Assembly: GCA_900550465.1 (NCBI GenBank)
Contig: URSC01000023.1
Location: forward strand, 1-31,332
Direction of reading: 5' to 3'
Length of the DNA stretch: 31,332 nucleotides
Source of the DNA: an uncultured Alistipes sp.
Lineage (GTDB): Bacteria; Bacteroidota; Bacteroidia; Bacteroidales; UBA932
The notes beneath the pieces were generated by a model. That model worked only from the letters and a program-made list of their open reading frames with translations. It was not told where the DNA came from and made no database searches. A program made the position numbers and the translations under genes. Below are positions 7,143-14,490 of this stretch, piece after piece. The number at the start of each line of letters is the position of its first letter. The stretch's first letter is position 1.

Positions 7143-8288
7143 TTACTTTATCTCCAATTCCTTTTCAATTTCCTCAATTGTAGGCAGACTGCCCCGGAAA
7201 TCTTTCGGCAAAGCTTGTCCCAATTCGTAGTCGGAAATTCCTATCGGTTTCTGAATATCGCGCAAGGCATATTCCGCTTTGATACGGTCCTTGGTCTTGC
7301 AGAGCAAAAGGCCAATGGTGCGGTTGTCACCTTCACGGCAAAGTATGTCATCCACGGCAGAACAGTAGAAGTTGAGCTTGCCTATATATTCTGGCATGAA
7401 CTCAGTGTCTTTCAGTTCAATCACCAGATAGCGGTGCAGGAAGGTGTTGTACATCAGAATGTCGATGAAATAGTCATCCCCCGACACTTCAATATGGTAC
7501 TGCCGTCCCATAAAGGCGAATCCGGCCCCCATTTCAATGAGAAACTTCTCCACATGGCTGATCAGACCTATCTCCACATCTCGCTCATTATACTGGTCCG
7601 TGAAAGTCAGCATGTCGAATATGTACGGGTCTTTAAGCATTGACTTTACATCGCTTGCTTCCGGTGCCGGAAGGGTCTCGGTGAAATTGTTTGCCAAAGC
7701 CCCGTGCTTGCCGTAATGGTCAAGTTTGATAGCCTCCTGTAAATAACGGGTATTCCAGTGGGATATAATGCATTGTACCATGTACCAATACCTTGCCCGT
7801 ATGTCCTTTACCTGCTGCATCAGTATCAGATTATGCGTCCAATTCAGATGCCTTACGGGAAGGGTAAAATTGTATCTGTCTAATTGCGCAATCATTGATT
7901 GCGCAATTGGCTTTGAGCCTTTGTCCGGTTGCGCAATCGCTGATTGCGTAATTGAGGACACGGCTCCTTTTACCATCGTCAGATCCTGATTGTATTCATT
8001 GAAGAACTGCATCATGCACTGCATATTACGCACAGAAAATCCTTTTATTTCAGGATAGTCGTTCTTCATATCTGCCGCCAGCCGCTGCAGGGTCTTTTTG
8101 CCCCAACCTTCGGTCTCCTGACTTTGTTGCAGCATTCCACCAATGTCCCAGTACATCCGCAGCATTTCCTCATTGGCGGCATAAATCGCACGCTGTTGCG
8201 CAAGCAATACTCTCTGCTTGATCTGACGGAGTAATTTCGCATAACCATGGAAGCTATCCGCTAATGTATCATTAATTTGATAACTCAT
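7143..8288 (-). CDS. DUF1016 (YhcG-like) protein with PD-(D/E)XK nuclease domain
   Basis: The 381-aa protein has the DUF1016 N-terminal helical domain at about residues 10-100 (LLAQQRAIYAANEEMLRMYW, WGKKTLQRLAADM, GFSVRNMQCMMQFF). A repetitive linker at about 108-140 follows, then a C-terminal PD-(D/E)XK-type nuclease domain. The nuclease core is visible as DDYFIDILMYN followed by YLVIELKDTEF, that is, an Asp and the ExK pair. Family members are predicted nucleases found widely on accessory DNA; their substrate is not settled. The gene is clearly lower in G+C than its neighbours: 37%, 45% and 53% in three 60-base lines I counted, against 63% at 13141-13200. Two copies of the tRNA-terminator sequence bracket it. 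Both observations suggest acquisition. No methylase or partner gene is adjacent. Confidence 0.88.
   Translation of the reverse strand: MSYQINDTLADSFHGYAKLLRQIKQRVLLAQQRAIYAANEEMLRMYWDIGGMLQQSQETEGWGKKTLQRLAADMKNDYPEIKGFSVRNMQCMMQFFNEYNQDLTMVKGAVSSITQSAIAQPDKGSKPIAQSMIAQLDRYNFTLPVRHLNWTHNLILMQQVKDIRARYWYMVQCIISHWNTRYLQEAIKLDHYGKHGALANNFTETLPAPEASDVKSMLKDPYIFDMLTFTDQYNERDVEIGLISHVEKFLIEMGAGFAFMGRQYHIEVSGDDYFIDILMYNTFLHRYLVIELKDTEFMPEYIGKLNFYCSAVDDILCREGDNRTIGLLLCKTKDRIKAEYALRDIQKPIGISDYELGQALPKDFRGSLPTIEEIEKELEIK
7882..7956. repeat. palindromic repeat pair inside the DUF1016 coding region
   Basis: Positions 7882-7908 form a perfect inverted repeat: 13-bp arms AATTGCGCAATCA/TGATTGCGCAATT around one T. 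A second, slightly degraded unit lies at about 7929-7953. Each unit encodes the in-frame peptide I(A/T)QS(A/M)IAQ, and the two are separated by PDKGSKP. Four copies of TTGCGCAAT or a one-base variant fall in 75 bases. Confidence 0.85.
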
Positions 8289-8309
8289 ATCCTTTCTTCT
8301 ATTTGATCA

Positions 8310-8317
8310 CAAAGGTA
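8310..8317 (-). promoter_or_regulatory. -7 box for the DUF1016 gene
   Basis: TACCTTTG on the minus strand is an exact TAnnTTTG match. The expected start near 8303 gives a leader of about 15 nt before the ATG that ends at 8288. The gene therefore carries its own promoter within the repeat-bounded unit. Confidence 0.65.
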
Positions 8318-8462
8318 CATTTTTAATCAGACGGGGCATTAATGGTCCCAGATAATATTTCGACATTTTTACGCAGTTCCAAACAGACCTTACTGTTTTC
8401 TGCCTCCTTCCCTGTTTTTCTGTTCACCCCAAGCAACTGCGCTTGTGCCTCGTTTACCTGCT

Positions 8463-8525
8463 CCTGCGGCCGTGTGGCTGCGGGCGTTTTTCTTTTGGGT
8501 GATATCTATGATATCCGTGCCTTTT
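8463..8525. repeat. direct repeat, copy 2, terminator-like, no tRNA attached
   Basis: This is the partner of 7076-7137. Its hairpin is complete: CCTGCGGCC pairs with GGCTGCGGG around GTGT, nine pairs including two G-U, then CGTTTTTCTTTT. No tRNA 3' end lies upstream; 8318-8462 holds nothing I can identify. The copy should still terminate + strand transcription. Confidence 0.85.
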
Positions 8526-8704
8526 GATCGACTCCTTCGGAAGGAGTGGGGAGGTGGGACAGAATGGGGCAGGAGATGGTCTCACCTTTGGAAGGTGGGA
8601 GGAGTACGGTGGATTGGAATGTGTGGCGGAGGATGGTTGGCTGGATGTTGAATGGCTGGCGGAACGGACGATGTGGCTCAATATTTGCGGTTGTGGAGGG
8701 GACT
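8526..8704. other. G-rich stem-loop segment without a credible gene
   Basis: Two similar hairpins stand 45 bases apart: ACTCCTT-CGG-AAGGAGT near 8531-8547 and CACCTT-TGG-AAGGTG near 8583-8597. Each is followed by G-rich runs (GGGGAGGTGGGA, GGGAGG). The frame of the downstream gene stays open through here, but the predicted residues (Trp/Gly/Arg-rich) do not look like protein. A weak -7-like box (AATATTTG) near 8678-8685 may drive the gene at 8705. Confidence 0.4.
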
Positions 8705-9655
8705 ATGGGAAAATCTGTAAAATATGTGGCTGTGATGATGCTGGCGGCATGCTGCGCGGGCAGTGTTCTGGCGCATGGGCAGGAGCAGGTGTCGGCAGCA
8801 GTTGCGAAAGATGTCCGGCAGCAGGAGCGGGATACGGTAGCGTCGCTGGTAGCGGAGTACGAGGCGGATATCCGTGCACTGATGGACCGGGCCGTGGAGG
8901 TCGGGATGCTGGATGAGGCCGGGCGGGATTCGGTGCTGCTGGCGGCGGGGCTGTCTTCGGCAGGCATGCCGGTCGCAGAAGGAGGGCCGGAGGCGGTGGG
9001 CCCGGACGTGCTGCGTGCAAGGGCGGGATTTCTTATGGAACTGCGGCAGGAGTGGTACGGCAGGCTGCGGGGCGAATATCTGCGGCAGGATGCGCTGACG
9101 GATCTGATCGGGGCTCCGGAGCAGATGCCGGCTTCGGCGTTTCATCCGAGATATCTTCCGCTGGATGTCGTTGAGGACAATCTGAAATGGGCGGCCAGCC
9201 GTCCCCTCGAAGTCAGCGAGATACTGGCCAGGGACCGTAGGCTGATACTCACCCGTATGATAAACGGCAGCGCTATGCCTCAGTTCCTGCGGGATCTTCG
9301 GGCACAGAATCCGGCTGTCTACTCAGTCGTGGCGATAGTAATGGGGATACTCGGCGGGGCCGGAGGCGGTTTCCTGAGCGGCTCCACGATGGAGATGCTC
9401 GTGCCGCGGCCCGTCGTAGGGGGACAGCCCTGGTTCGACGATATGATATTCCTGGACCCGAATTTCGATCCGAGGGTCTATTATCCGTCGCTCCCCGTGC
9501 CGCAGTACGACCCGGAAAATCCTTCGCACCAGTACAAGGCGGCGCTCAGAGGAGACAACGGACAGGAAATCAGAGTCGTACCCATAAGAAGCGCCGGCAG
9601 TTCCGGGCCCACGGGACCGCCGCCGGTTCAGAGGTCCAGATACGACCTCCGGTAG
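8705..9655 (+). CDS. exported protein of unknown function
   Basis: Starting at the ATG at 8705 gives 316 aa with an N-terminal signal (MGKSVKYVAVMMLAACCAGS). It could be cut as a normal signal peptide after VLA, or as a lipoprotein at the LAAC box (Cys16). The first half of the mature part is helical and charged (QQERDTVASLVAEYEADIRA). A hydrophobic, Gly-rich segment (SVVAIVMGILGGAGGGFLSG) near residues 203-222 may be a membrane helix. The tail is Pro-rich (LPVPQYDPENP, GPTGPPPVQ). I do not recognise a domain. An in-frame start at 8546 would add a non-protein-like stretch and has no signal. A sigma-54-like promoter begins 13 bases after its stop. Confidence 0.7.
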   Translation: MGKSVKYVAVMMLAACCAGSVLAHGQEQVSAAVAKDVRQQERDTVASLVAEYEADIRALMDRAVEVGMLDEAGRDSVLLAAGLSSAGMPVAEGGPEAVGPDVLRARAGFLMELRQEWYGRLRGEYLRQDALTDLIGAPEQMPASAFHPRYLPLDVVEDNLKWAASRPLEVSEILARDRRLILTRMINGSAMPQFLRDLRAQNPAVYSVVAIVMGILGGAGGGFLSGSTMEMLVPRPVVGGQPWFDDMIFLDPNFDPRVYYPSLPVPQYDPENPSHQYKAALRGDNGQEIRVVPIRSAGSSGPTGPPPVQRSRYDLR

Positions 9656-9666
9656 CGGACGGAGTT

Positions 9667-9729
9667 TTTGGCACGCGGTTTGCAAGAGAATAAGTCAAAT
9701 AGTTTTTTCATAGGTTAAGTTTAGGTTAA
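9667..9729. repeat. 63-bp repeated module, copy A
   Basis: It aligns with 19305-19367: the sigma-54-like element, a variable spacer, then an identical 24-base block starting ATAGTTTTTTCATAGGTTAA and a shared AGGTTAA. Copies A and B are about 9.6 kb apart, both in gaps between converging genes. Confidence 0.85.
9669..9683 (+). promoter_or_regulatory. sigma-54-type (-24/-12) promoter
   Basis: TGGCAC-N5-TTGC is a full match to the RpoN consensus with exact GG/GC spacing (GG at 9670-9671, GC at 9682-9683). The predicted start is about 9695. No gene follows on the + strand; only a terminator does, so the product should be a short RNA. Confidence 0.6.
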
Positions 9730-9778
9730 TAAGGAAAAAAGGACATCAGTTTCTGTGGCTGATGTCCTTTTCTCTTTT
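9695..9778 (+). ncRNA. candidate sigma-54-dependent small RNA, copy A
   Basis: This is the predicted transcript from the -24/-12 element to the terminator T-run, about 84 nt. Its 5' part carries the repeated U-rich block (AUAGUUUUUUCAUAGG...), and its 3' end is a strong hairpin. Copy B predicts an 82-nt RNA with the same 5' block and an unrelated hairpin. No expression evidence is available, so this is inference from promoter, repeat and terminator. Confidence 0.38.
9741..9778. terminator. bidirectional Rho-independent terminator
   Basis: GGACATCAG (9741-9749) pairs perfectly with CTGATGTCC (9759-9767), followed by TTTTCTCTTTT. An A-run (AAAAAA) precedes it, so it also ends minus-strand glnA transcripts arriving from 9806. 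Confidence 0.88.
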
Positions 9779-9805
9779 GCGCATCTCAGGCGCCCGTCCC
9801 GGTTC

Positions 9806-11311
9806 CTATCCGCAGTGATAGTACTTGCGGACAAGTTCCATCATCAGACCTTTGTCGCGGGCGGTCTCCTCGCGGATGTTGGCGTCGTTGTAGGCGCGGA
9901 GCATCGCGATGCGGCCGTCGATCATGCTCGGAGAGAAGACTCCCTTGGCCTCGTAGAGGGCTCGGTTCTTCTCCAGCTCGTCGGCTGACTCTGCACAGGA
10001 GGTGGGCAGCTGGGCGAGGGAGTTGAGGATGGCGGCGTTCTTATCGTCGTGGATGTTGACGTCCACGTAGGTCTTCCTGGCTATCTCGAGTGCGTCGGGC
10101 AGCTCGAAGCCGATGCGGGCGGCTGTCACCAGTCCGGCGAGCATCAGGTGGATGTCGGCCGATCCGTCGCCGGAGCGCAGCTCTACGGTCTGCTTGTCAG
10201 GCATTACGATATCGGGGTTCTGGGGCAGGCCGTTGGCGATGGCGGACATGTCGCTCTTGCCGGTCCAGCCGAGGGGTACGCGCACGAGCACGGAGCGGTT
10301 GCGGTCTCCCCAGCAGATGCTGGTGGGTGCCTCCTGGTGGGGTACGAGACGGAAGTAGGAGGTAGGGTTGGCGTTGCCGAATGCGGTCAGCGAGGAGGCG
10401 CAGGTCATGTATCCGGCGATAGCCTTGCGGGCCTCGTCGGAGAGGCGGCCGTCCTTGAGCATTACCGAATGCTCTCCGTTCATCATGCGGGTGTGGAAGT
10501 GCAGTCCGCTTCCGGCCTTTCCCTCGGTGATCTTGGGGGCGAAGGTGATGTCGAAGCCGTACTGCCATGCGAGGGTGCGGAGAATCCACTTGGCCATCAC
10601 GAGCTGGTCAGCGGCGGACTCTACGGGCGATACGAGGAACTCGATCTCGTTCTGCTCGTACACCTTGCCGTCGAGGGTGAAGTTGCCGACCTCGGAGTGG
10701 GCGTACTTGATGTTGCCGCCGACCTGGGAGATGAGCTTCATGGCCTCGGTGCGGAATGCCTCGACCTTGGTGAAAGGTGTGGACTCATGGTATCCGCGCT
10801 GATTCTCCGAGGGGAAGCAGCAGTCGTCGTCATAGATGACGTAGAACTCCAGCTCGCCCATGGCCTCGAAGGTGTAGCCGGTGGTCTTCTTGAACTCCTC
10901 GTGAGCCTTGTGCAGGGTGTACTCGGGAGAGCTCTCCAGGGGCAGTCCGTCCTTGGTAAAATAGGAGCAGAGCAGTCCGAGGGTGGGAATCTCAGCGAAG
11001 GGGTCGAGGTAGGCCGTTGAGAAACGGGGAATGACGTAGAGGTCGCTCGAGCCGGCCTGGATGTAGGAGAAGAGGCTGGAGCCGTCTACTCTCTCTCCGA
11101 ACGAGAGGATCAGGTCGAGATACTGGAGGCTGCTGACCGGGAAGTTGAGGGTCTTGAGCCTGCCGTCGCCCGCGATGTAGCGGAAGTTGACGACGCGGAT
11201 GTCGTTGGCGGTGATGAAATTGATTATGTCCTCCTTGGTGAACTGGTCGGGGGTCTTCCCGATGGCGCTGACCAGGGGATTGATGTTGTACTTCAGGATG
11301 CTGTTGTCCAT
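9806..11311 (-). CDS. glnA: glutamine synthetase, type I-like
   Basis: The family makes glutamine from glutamate, ammonia and ATP. The 501-aa protein shows the beta-grasp N-domain, then metal and ATP-site motifs: MGELEFYVI, AHSEVGN (HHEV-like), EQNEIEF, FAPKITEGKAGSGLHFH and the glutamate/ATP-site block NPTSYFRLVPHQEAP...WGDRNRSVLVRVP. It ends with VELRSGDGSADIHLMLAGL in place of the usual FRxPDxxxNPYL. Length is slightly above the common 440-475 aa. The departures in two motifs leave room for a related gamma-glutamyl ligase function, but the core motifs favour true GS. Start is the ATG ending at 11311. The stop faces a bidirectional terminator. I found no clear -7 box on this strand, so regulation is not visible. 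Confidence 0.86.
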   Translation of the reverse strand: MDNSILKYNINPLVSAIGKTPDQFTKEDIINFITANDIRVVNFRYIAGDGRLKTLNFPVSSLQYLDLILSFGERVDGSSLFSYIQAGSSDLYVIPRFSTAYLDPFAEIPTLGLLCSYFTKDGLPLESSPEYTLHKAHEEFKKTTGYTFEAMGELEFYVIYDDDCCFPSENQRGYHESTPFTKVEAFRTEAMKLISQVGGNIKYAHSEVGNFTLDGKVYEQNEIEFLVSPVESAADQLVMAKWILRTLAWQYGFDITFAPKITEGKAGSGLHFHTRMMNGEHSVMLKDGRLSDEARKAIAGYMTCASSLTAFGNANPTSYFRLVPHQEAPTSICWGDRNRSVLVRVPLGWTGKSDMSAIANGLPQNPDIVMPDKQTVELRSGDGSADIHLMLAGLVTAARIGFELPDALEIARKTYVDVNIHDDKNAAILNSLAQLPTSCAESADELEKNRALYEAKGVFSPSMIDGRIAMLRAYNDANIREETARDKGLMMELVRKYYHCG

Positions 11312-11461
11312 AAAAAATGAAGTTTAGTGTTTGTGTCAAATTTTAAGCAAATAAGCGTAAAATAATTGGGATTTGCAACTATTCCCGGCAGAATATTTTA
11401 TCTCTTTCAGTCGGAAGGGAAGTTCCTCCGGAAAGTTATGCCCTCGGTGGATGAAAAATGC

Positions 11462-11469
11462 TATATTTG
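11462..11469 (+). promoter_or_regulatory. -7 box for the hexosaminidase cluster
   Basis: TATATTTG matches TAnnTTTG. It predicts a start near 11476 and a leader of about 19 nt for the GH31 remnant. No other promoter is evident before the GH84 gene, so this box probably drives the whole cluster. The rest of 11312-11461 is A/T-rich divergent spacer with nothing else recognised. Confidence 0.6.
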
Positions 11470-11494
11470 TAAGTATTTTTAGAAAATTTCAGAT

Positions 11495-11950
11495 ATGAAT
11501 CTCAGAGGGAAAAAGACAATGCTCCTGATTCTCGCCGCAGCAGCGGTGTCAGGCCTCTCCGCACCGGCCGCTTCTGCCGGACAGGCAGGAGCCGCAGAGG
11601 AGTCAGTGAAGGAGGCCAGGCGCCTCAACCCCACATCGGCCGAGCTTATTCTCAGCGACGGCCACCGCATGACAGTGGATTTCTACGCTCCGGATATTTT
11701 CCGTCTCTTCCGGGATGACAACGGCGGCATCGTCCGCAACCCGGAGGCGGAGCCCCATGCCGATATTCTCGTGCAGAATCCCCGCCGGGGAGTGTACTAT
11801 ACGGTTGAGGAGACCGCCGGTTCATGGAACCTGTCCACCGGCGTGATATCGGTATCTTTCGACAAGGAGGACGGGACCATGTCCGTCAAGGACCTGCGGA
11901 GCGGCCGCTCCGCAGGTCTGCGATGCCGTGACCGTCAGCCCTGCACTTGA
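11495..11950 (+). pseudogene. glycoside hydrolase family 31-type remnant (N-terminal part only)
   Basis: The frame encodes 151 aa: a signal peptide (AAAAVSGLSAPAASA) and then sequence typical of the N-terminal beta-sandwich domain of Bacteroidetes GH31 alpha-glycosidases (LILSDGHRMTVDFYAPDIFRLF, YYTVEETAGSWNLSTGVISV). GH31 enzymes are usually over 650 aa with a catalytic barrel, which is absent. The match ends near VKDL, exactly where a 28-bp perfect palindrome begins. After it, a different frame (about 11916-11975) reads DAVTVSPALEYRYMTIE and stops, which could be the original C-terminus. The picture is of a gene that lost its middle. The GH31 call rests on remembered family pattern and is moderate. 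Confidence 0.6.
11891..11918. repeat. 28-bp perfect palindrome at the GH31 breakpoint
   Basis: GACCTGCGGAGCGG is followed immediately by its exact reverse complement, with GCGGCCGC at the centre. There is no loop and no T-run, so it is a poor terminator. It coincides with the end of recognisable GH31 sequence. Confidence 0.92.
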
Positions 11951-11985
11951 GTATCGTTATATGACAATCGAATAAAGTACAGAAT

Positions 11986-14472
11986 ATGAATTGTTTCAGA
12001 AAAATCTCACTGCTGCTGGTATCTCTCCTGCTTTCGGTGTCCCTTCGGGCAGCCGGGGCTGAGTCCGCAGCTCCGGTAATCAACCCTACTCCCCACGTCA
12101 TTGAGATGCATCCTCAGGAAGGGACGGTGGACGTTTCCGGAGGCGTGCGCGTCATTGACCGGCAGGAGGCATTTGTCCATGATGTGGACTTTCTTGTCCA
12201 CGGTGACAAGAAGTCCCTGAGACTCGAAATCGACTTTCATCCCAGAAAGGCCGTCAAGGCCGGGGCAAAGGCAGTATCGGGCGCCTATCTGCTCGATATA
12301 GAGGAGGACGGCATCTCCATCATGGCCTACGACGAGCGCGGAGCATACTACGGCCTGCAGACCCTGCGCCAGATAGTGGAGCAGCATCCGGACGGCCAGC
12401 TGCCCTGCCTCAGCATCAACGACTGGCCGGACCTGCCCGCCCGCGGAGTGGTCGAGGGATTCTACGGCACACCCTGGTCCCACCAGGCCCGTCTGTCCCT
12501 GATCGACTTCTTCGGCCGCTACAAGATGAATACCTATGTCTACGGGCCCAAGGACGACCCCTATCACAGTTCGCCCTACTGGCGCGATCCCTATCCGGCC
12601 GCTGAGGCCAGGGAGATATCGGAGCTGGTGCGCTCCTGCGGGCGCAACCGCGTGGATTTCGTCTGGGCAGTACATCCCGGTCAGGATATCCAGTGGAATG
12701 AGGAGGACTACGGCCGTCTGGTGGCTAAGTTCGAGGCAATGTACGACCTGGGTGTCAGGGCATTCGCCATCTTCTTCGATGATATCTCCGGAGAGGGCAC
12801 CGATCCTATGCGACAGGTGGAACTGCTCAACCGGCTTACAGCCGAGTTCGTGGCCGTCAAGGAGGACGTGGCCCCTCTGATTATCTGCCCTACAGACTAC
12901 AACCGCTCCTGGGCCAATCCTACTGACAGCGGCAGCCTGGCTGTCTACGGCCGCGAGCTCAATCCCTCTGTCCGTGTATTCTGGACAGGTGACGCGGTGT
13001 GCAGCGACGTGACCTCCTCGACCCTCAAGTGGGTGGGGGATAGGATACAGCGTCCTGCGCTGGTATGGTGGAACTTCCCCGTGACCGATTACTGCCGCAA
13101 TATCGTGATGCAGGGACCGGCCTATGGTCTGGACAACAGTCTCAGCTCCAAGAATCTCTGCGGTCTGCTGAGCAACCCCATGGAGCACGCCGAGGCCTCC
13201 AGGCTGGCTCTCTACGGAGTGGCCGACTATGCCTGGAACATCAAGGACTACGATGCCCTGGCCAACTGGGAAAGGGCTCTGACCGTACTGGCCGGTGAAG
13301 AGGCGCGGGACGCCTACCGCACCTTCGCCATACACTCCTGTGACACCGAGTCCGGCTACCGCCGTGAGGAGTCCTGGGAGACAGAGACCTTCCGTATCGG
13401 GGACGACTGGACCGAGCAGCAGTACGCGGCTCTGATGGAGGATTTCGAGGAGGTGGAGAGGGTACACGCCCGGATGTCGGAGCTGTGCCGTAACGACGCC
13501 CTCATGCGCGAGCTGCATCCCTGGCTCGAGGAGTTCACCAAGCTCGGGGAGAGAGGACGCAGGACCCTCGACCTCATGAGGATATACGAGACAGGGGACA
13601 ATGCCTCTTTCTGGGCCGCCTACGTGGCCAATCTGATGGATCCCGCCGACCGTGCCGCCTACGAGGCCCACAAGTCCGGCACCCTCAAGCTCCAGCCCTT
13701 CTATGAGAATGCCATGGACGATATGGTGAACGTCTTCTACCGCCGTCTGGCAGGACGCGGACCTTTCTCCTACACGGCCATCGGCTCCTTCCCCAACTCG
13801 GGGACCGTCTCCGGAAAACTGATGTTCGACGACGACTCCACCACCTACTACACCTCGGCTTACGGGCAGAAGACCGGTGACTGGATCGGAGTGGACCTCG
13901 GCATCGTCCGGGGGCTGAGGGAGGTGGTCATCCTCCAGGGCCGCAACTCGACTGACGATGTGGACTATTTCGACCTCGCTACCCTGGAGGCTTCCAAGGA
14001 CAACCGCCTGTGGTATCCCCTCATCGACACCATAGACCATCAGTATGTCATCAAGTGGCAGGGCCGCGGCGTAGACGCCCGCTACGTCCGTCTGCGCAAG
14101 CTCGAGTCGGACAAGACCAACTGGTGCGCCATCCGTACCTTCAGCGTCAACCCCCGCCGGACCCAGGATCTGGACTTCGGGGTGCAGGCCCCGGACATCG
14201 TAAAGGCCGTATATGCCTTTGACCGCGATCCCCGTTCCTACTACACCCTGGACGGAACCCTTTCGATGGAGACTCCCTTCGGGGACGAGCGCCGCAACCT
14301 CAGGATCCTGCTGCTCAGACCTCGCGGCAGCATTGTCATCCAGCAGTACAGCTCCGACGGGATACGTCTCGGGGAGACGGTCACCGATGAGTACTACCTG
14401 GAACTGAGCCTCGACCCCCGCACCGCCAGAGTGAGCGTCGAGGGCACAGCCGATATATTCGAGATTCTGTAA
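11986..14472 (+). CDS. GH84 beta-N-acetylglucosaminidase (O-GlcNAcase-like)
   Basis: The enzyme removes terminal beta-GlcNAc by substrate-assisted catalysis. The 828-aa protein has a signal peptide (ISLLLVSLLLSVSLRAAG), an N-terminal alpha/beta domain at about 30-145 and the GH84 barrel from about 152 (GVVEGFYGTPWSHQARL). The catalytic aspartate pair is in FAIFFDDISGEGT (Asp265-Asp266). A helical region follows, then a C-terminal discoidin-like F5/8 domain at about 600-730 (SGKLMFDDDSTTYYTSA, WIGVDLG). The layout matches the characterised Bacteroides thetaiotaomicron GH84 enzyme, with a longer C-terminus. It is periplasmic or surface-exposed. It lies 18 bases before a GH20 gene, and together they should strip GlcNAc/GalNAc from host glycans. 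Confidence 0.94.
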   Translation: MNCFRKISLLLVSLLLSVSLRAAGAESAAPVINPTPHVIEMHPQEGTVDVSGGVRVIDRQEAFVHDVDFLVHGDKKSLRLEIDFHPRKAVKAGAKAVSGAYLLDIEEDGISIMAYDERGAYYGLQTLRQIVEQHPDGQLPCLSINDWPDLPARGVVEGFYGTPWSHQARLSLIDFFGRYKMNTYVYGPKDDPYHSSPYWRDPYPAAEAREISELVRSCGRNRVDFVWAVHPGQDIQWNEEDYGRLVAKFEAMYDLGVRAFAIFFDDISGEGTDPMRQVELLNRLTAEFVAVKEDVAPLIICPTDYNRSWANPTDSGSLAVYGRELNPSVRVFWTGDAVCSDVTSSTLKWVGDRIQRPALVWWNFPVTDYCRNIVMQGPAYGLDNSLSSKNLCGLLSNPMEHAEASRLALYGVADYAWNIKDYDALANWERALTVLAGEEARDAYRTFAIHSCDTESGYRREESWETETFRIGDDWTEQQYAALMEDFEEVERVHARMSELCRNDALMRELHPWLEEFTKLGERGRRTLDLMRIYETGDNASFWAAYVANLMDPADRAAYEAHKSGTLKLQPFYENAMDDMVNVFYRRLAGRGPFSYTAIGSFPNSGTVSGKLMFDDDSTTYYTSAYGQKTGDWIGVDLGIVRGLREVVILQGRNSTDDVDYFDLATLEASKDNRLWYPLIDTIDHQYVIKWQGRGVDARYVRLRKLESDKTNWCAIRTFSVNPRRTQDLDFGVQAPDIVKAVYAFDRDPRSYYTLDGTLSMETPFGDERRNLRILLLRPRGSIVIQQYSSDGIRLGETVTDEYYLELSLDPRTARVSVEGTADIFEIL

Positions 14473-14490
14473 TCCATTGAACCTTACTGT

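Noticed and set aside
7882..7956. CRISPR-like array
   Set aside because: The repeats are short palindromic units in frame inside a coding region, with only two units and no uniform spacers.
8342..8527. Short open frame ending in the second direct repeat
   Set aside because: Its residues do not resemble a protein, and its last part is the repeat/terminator itself.
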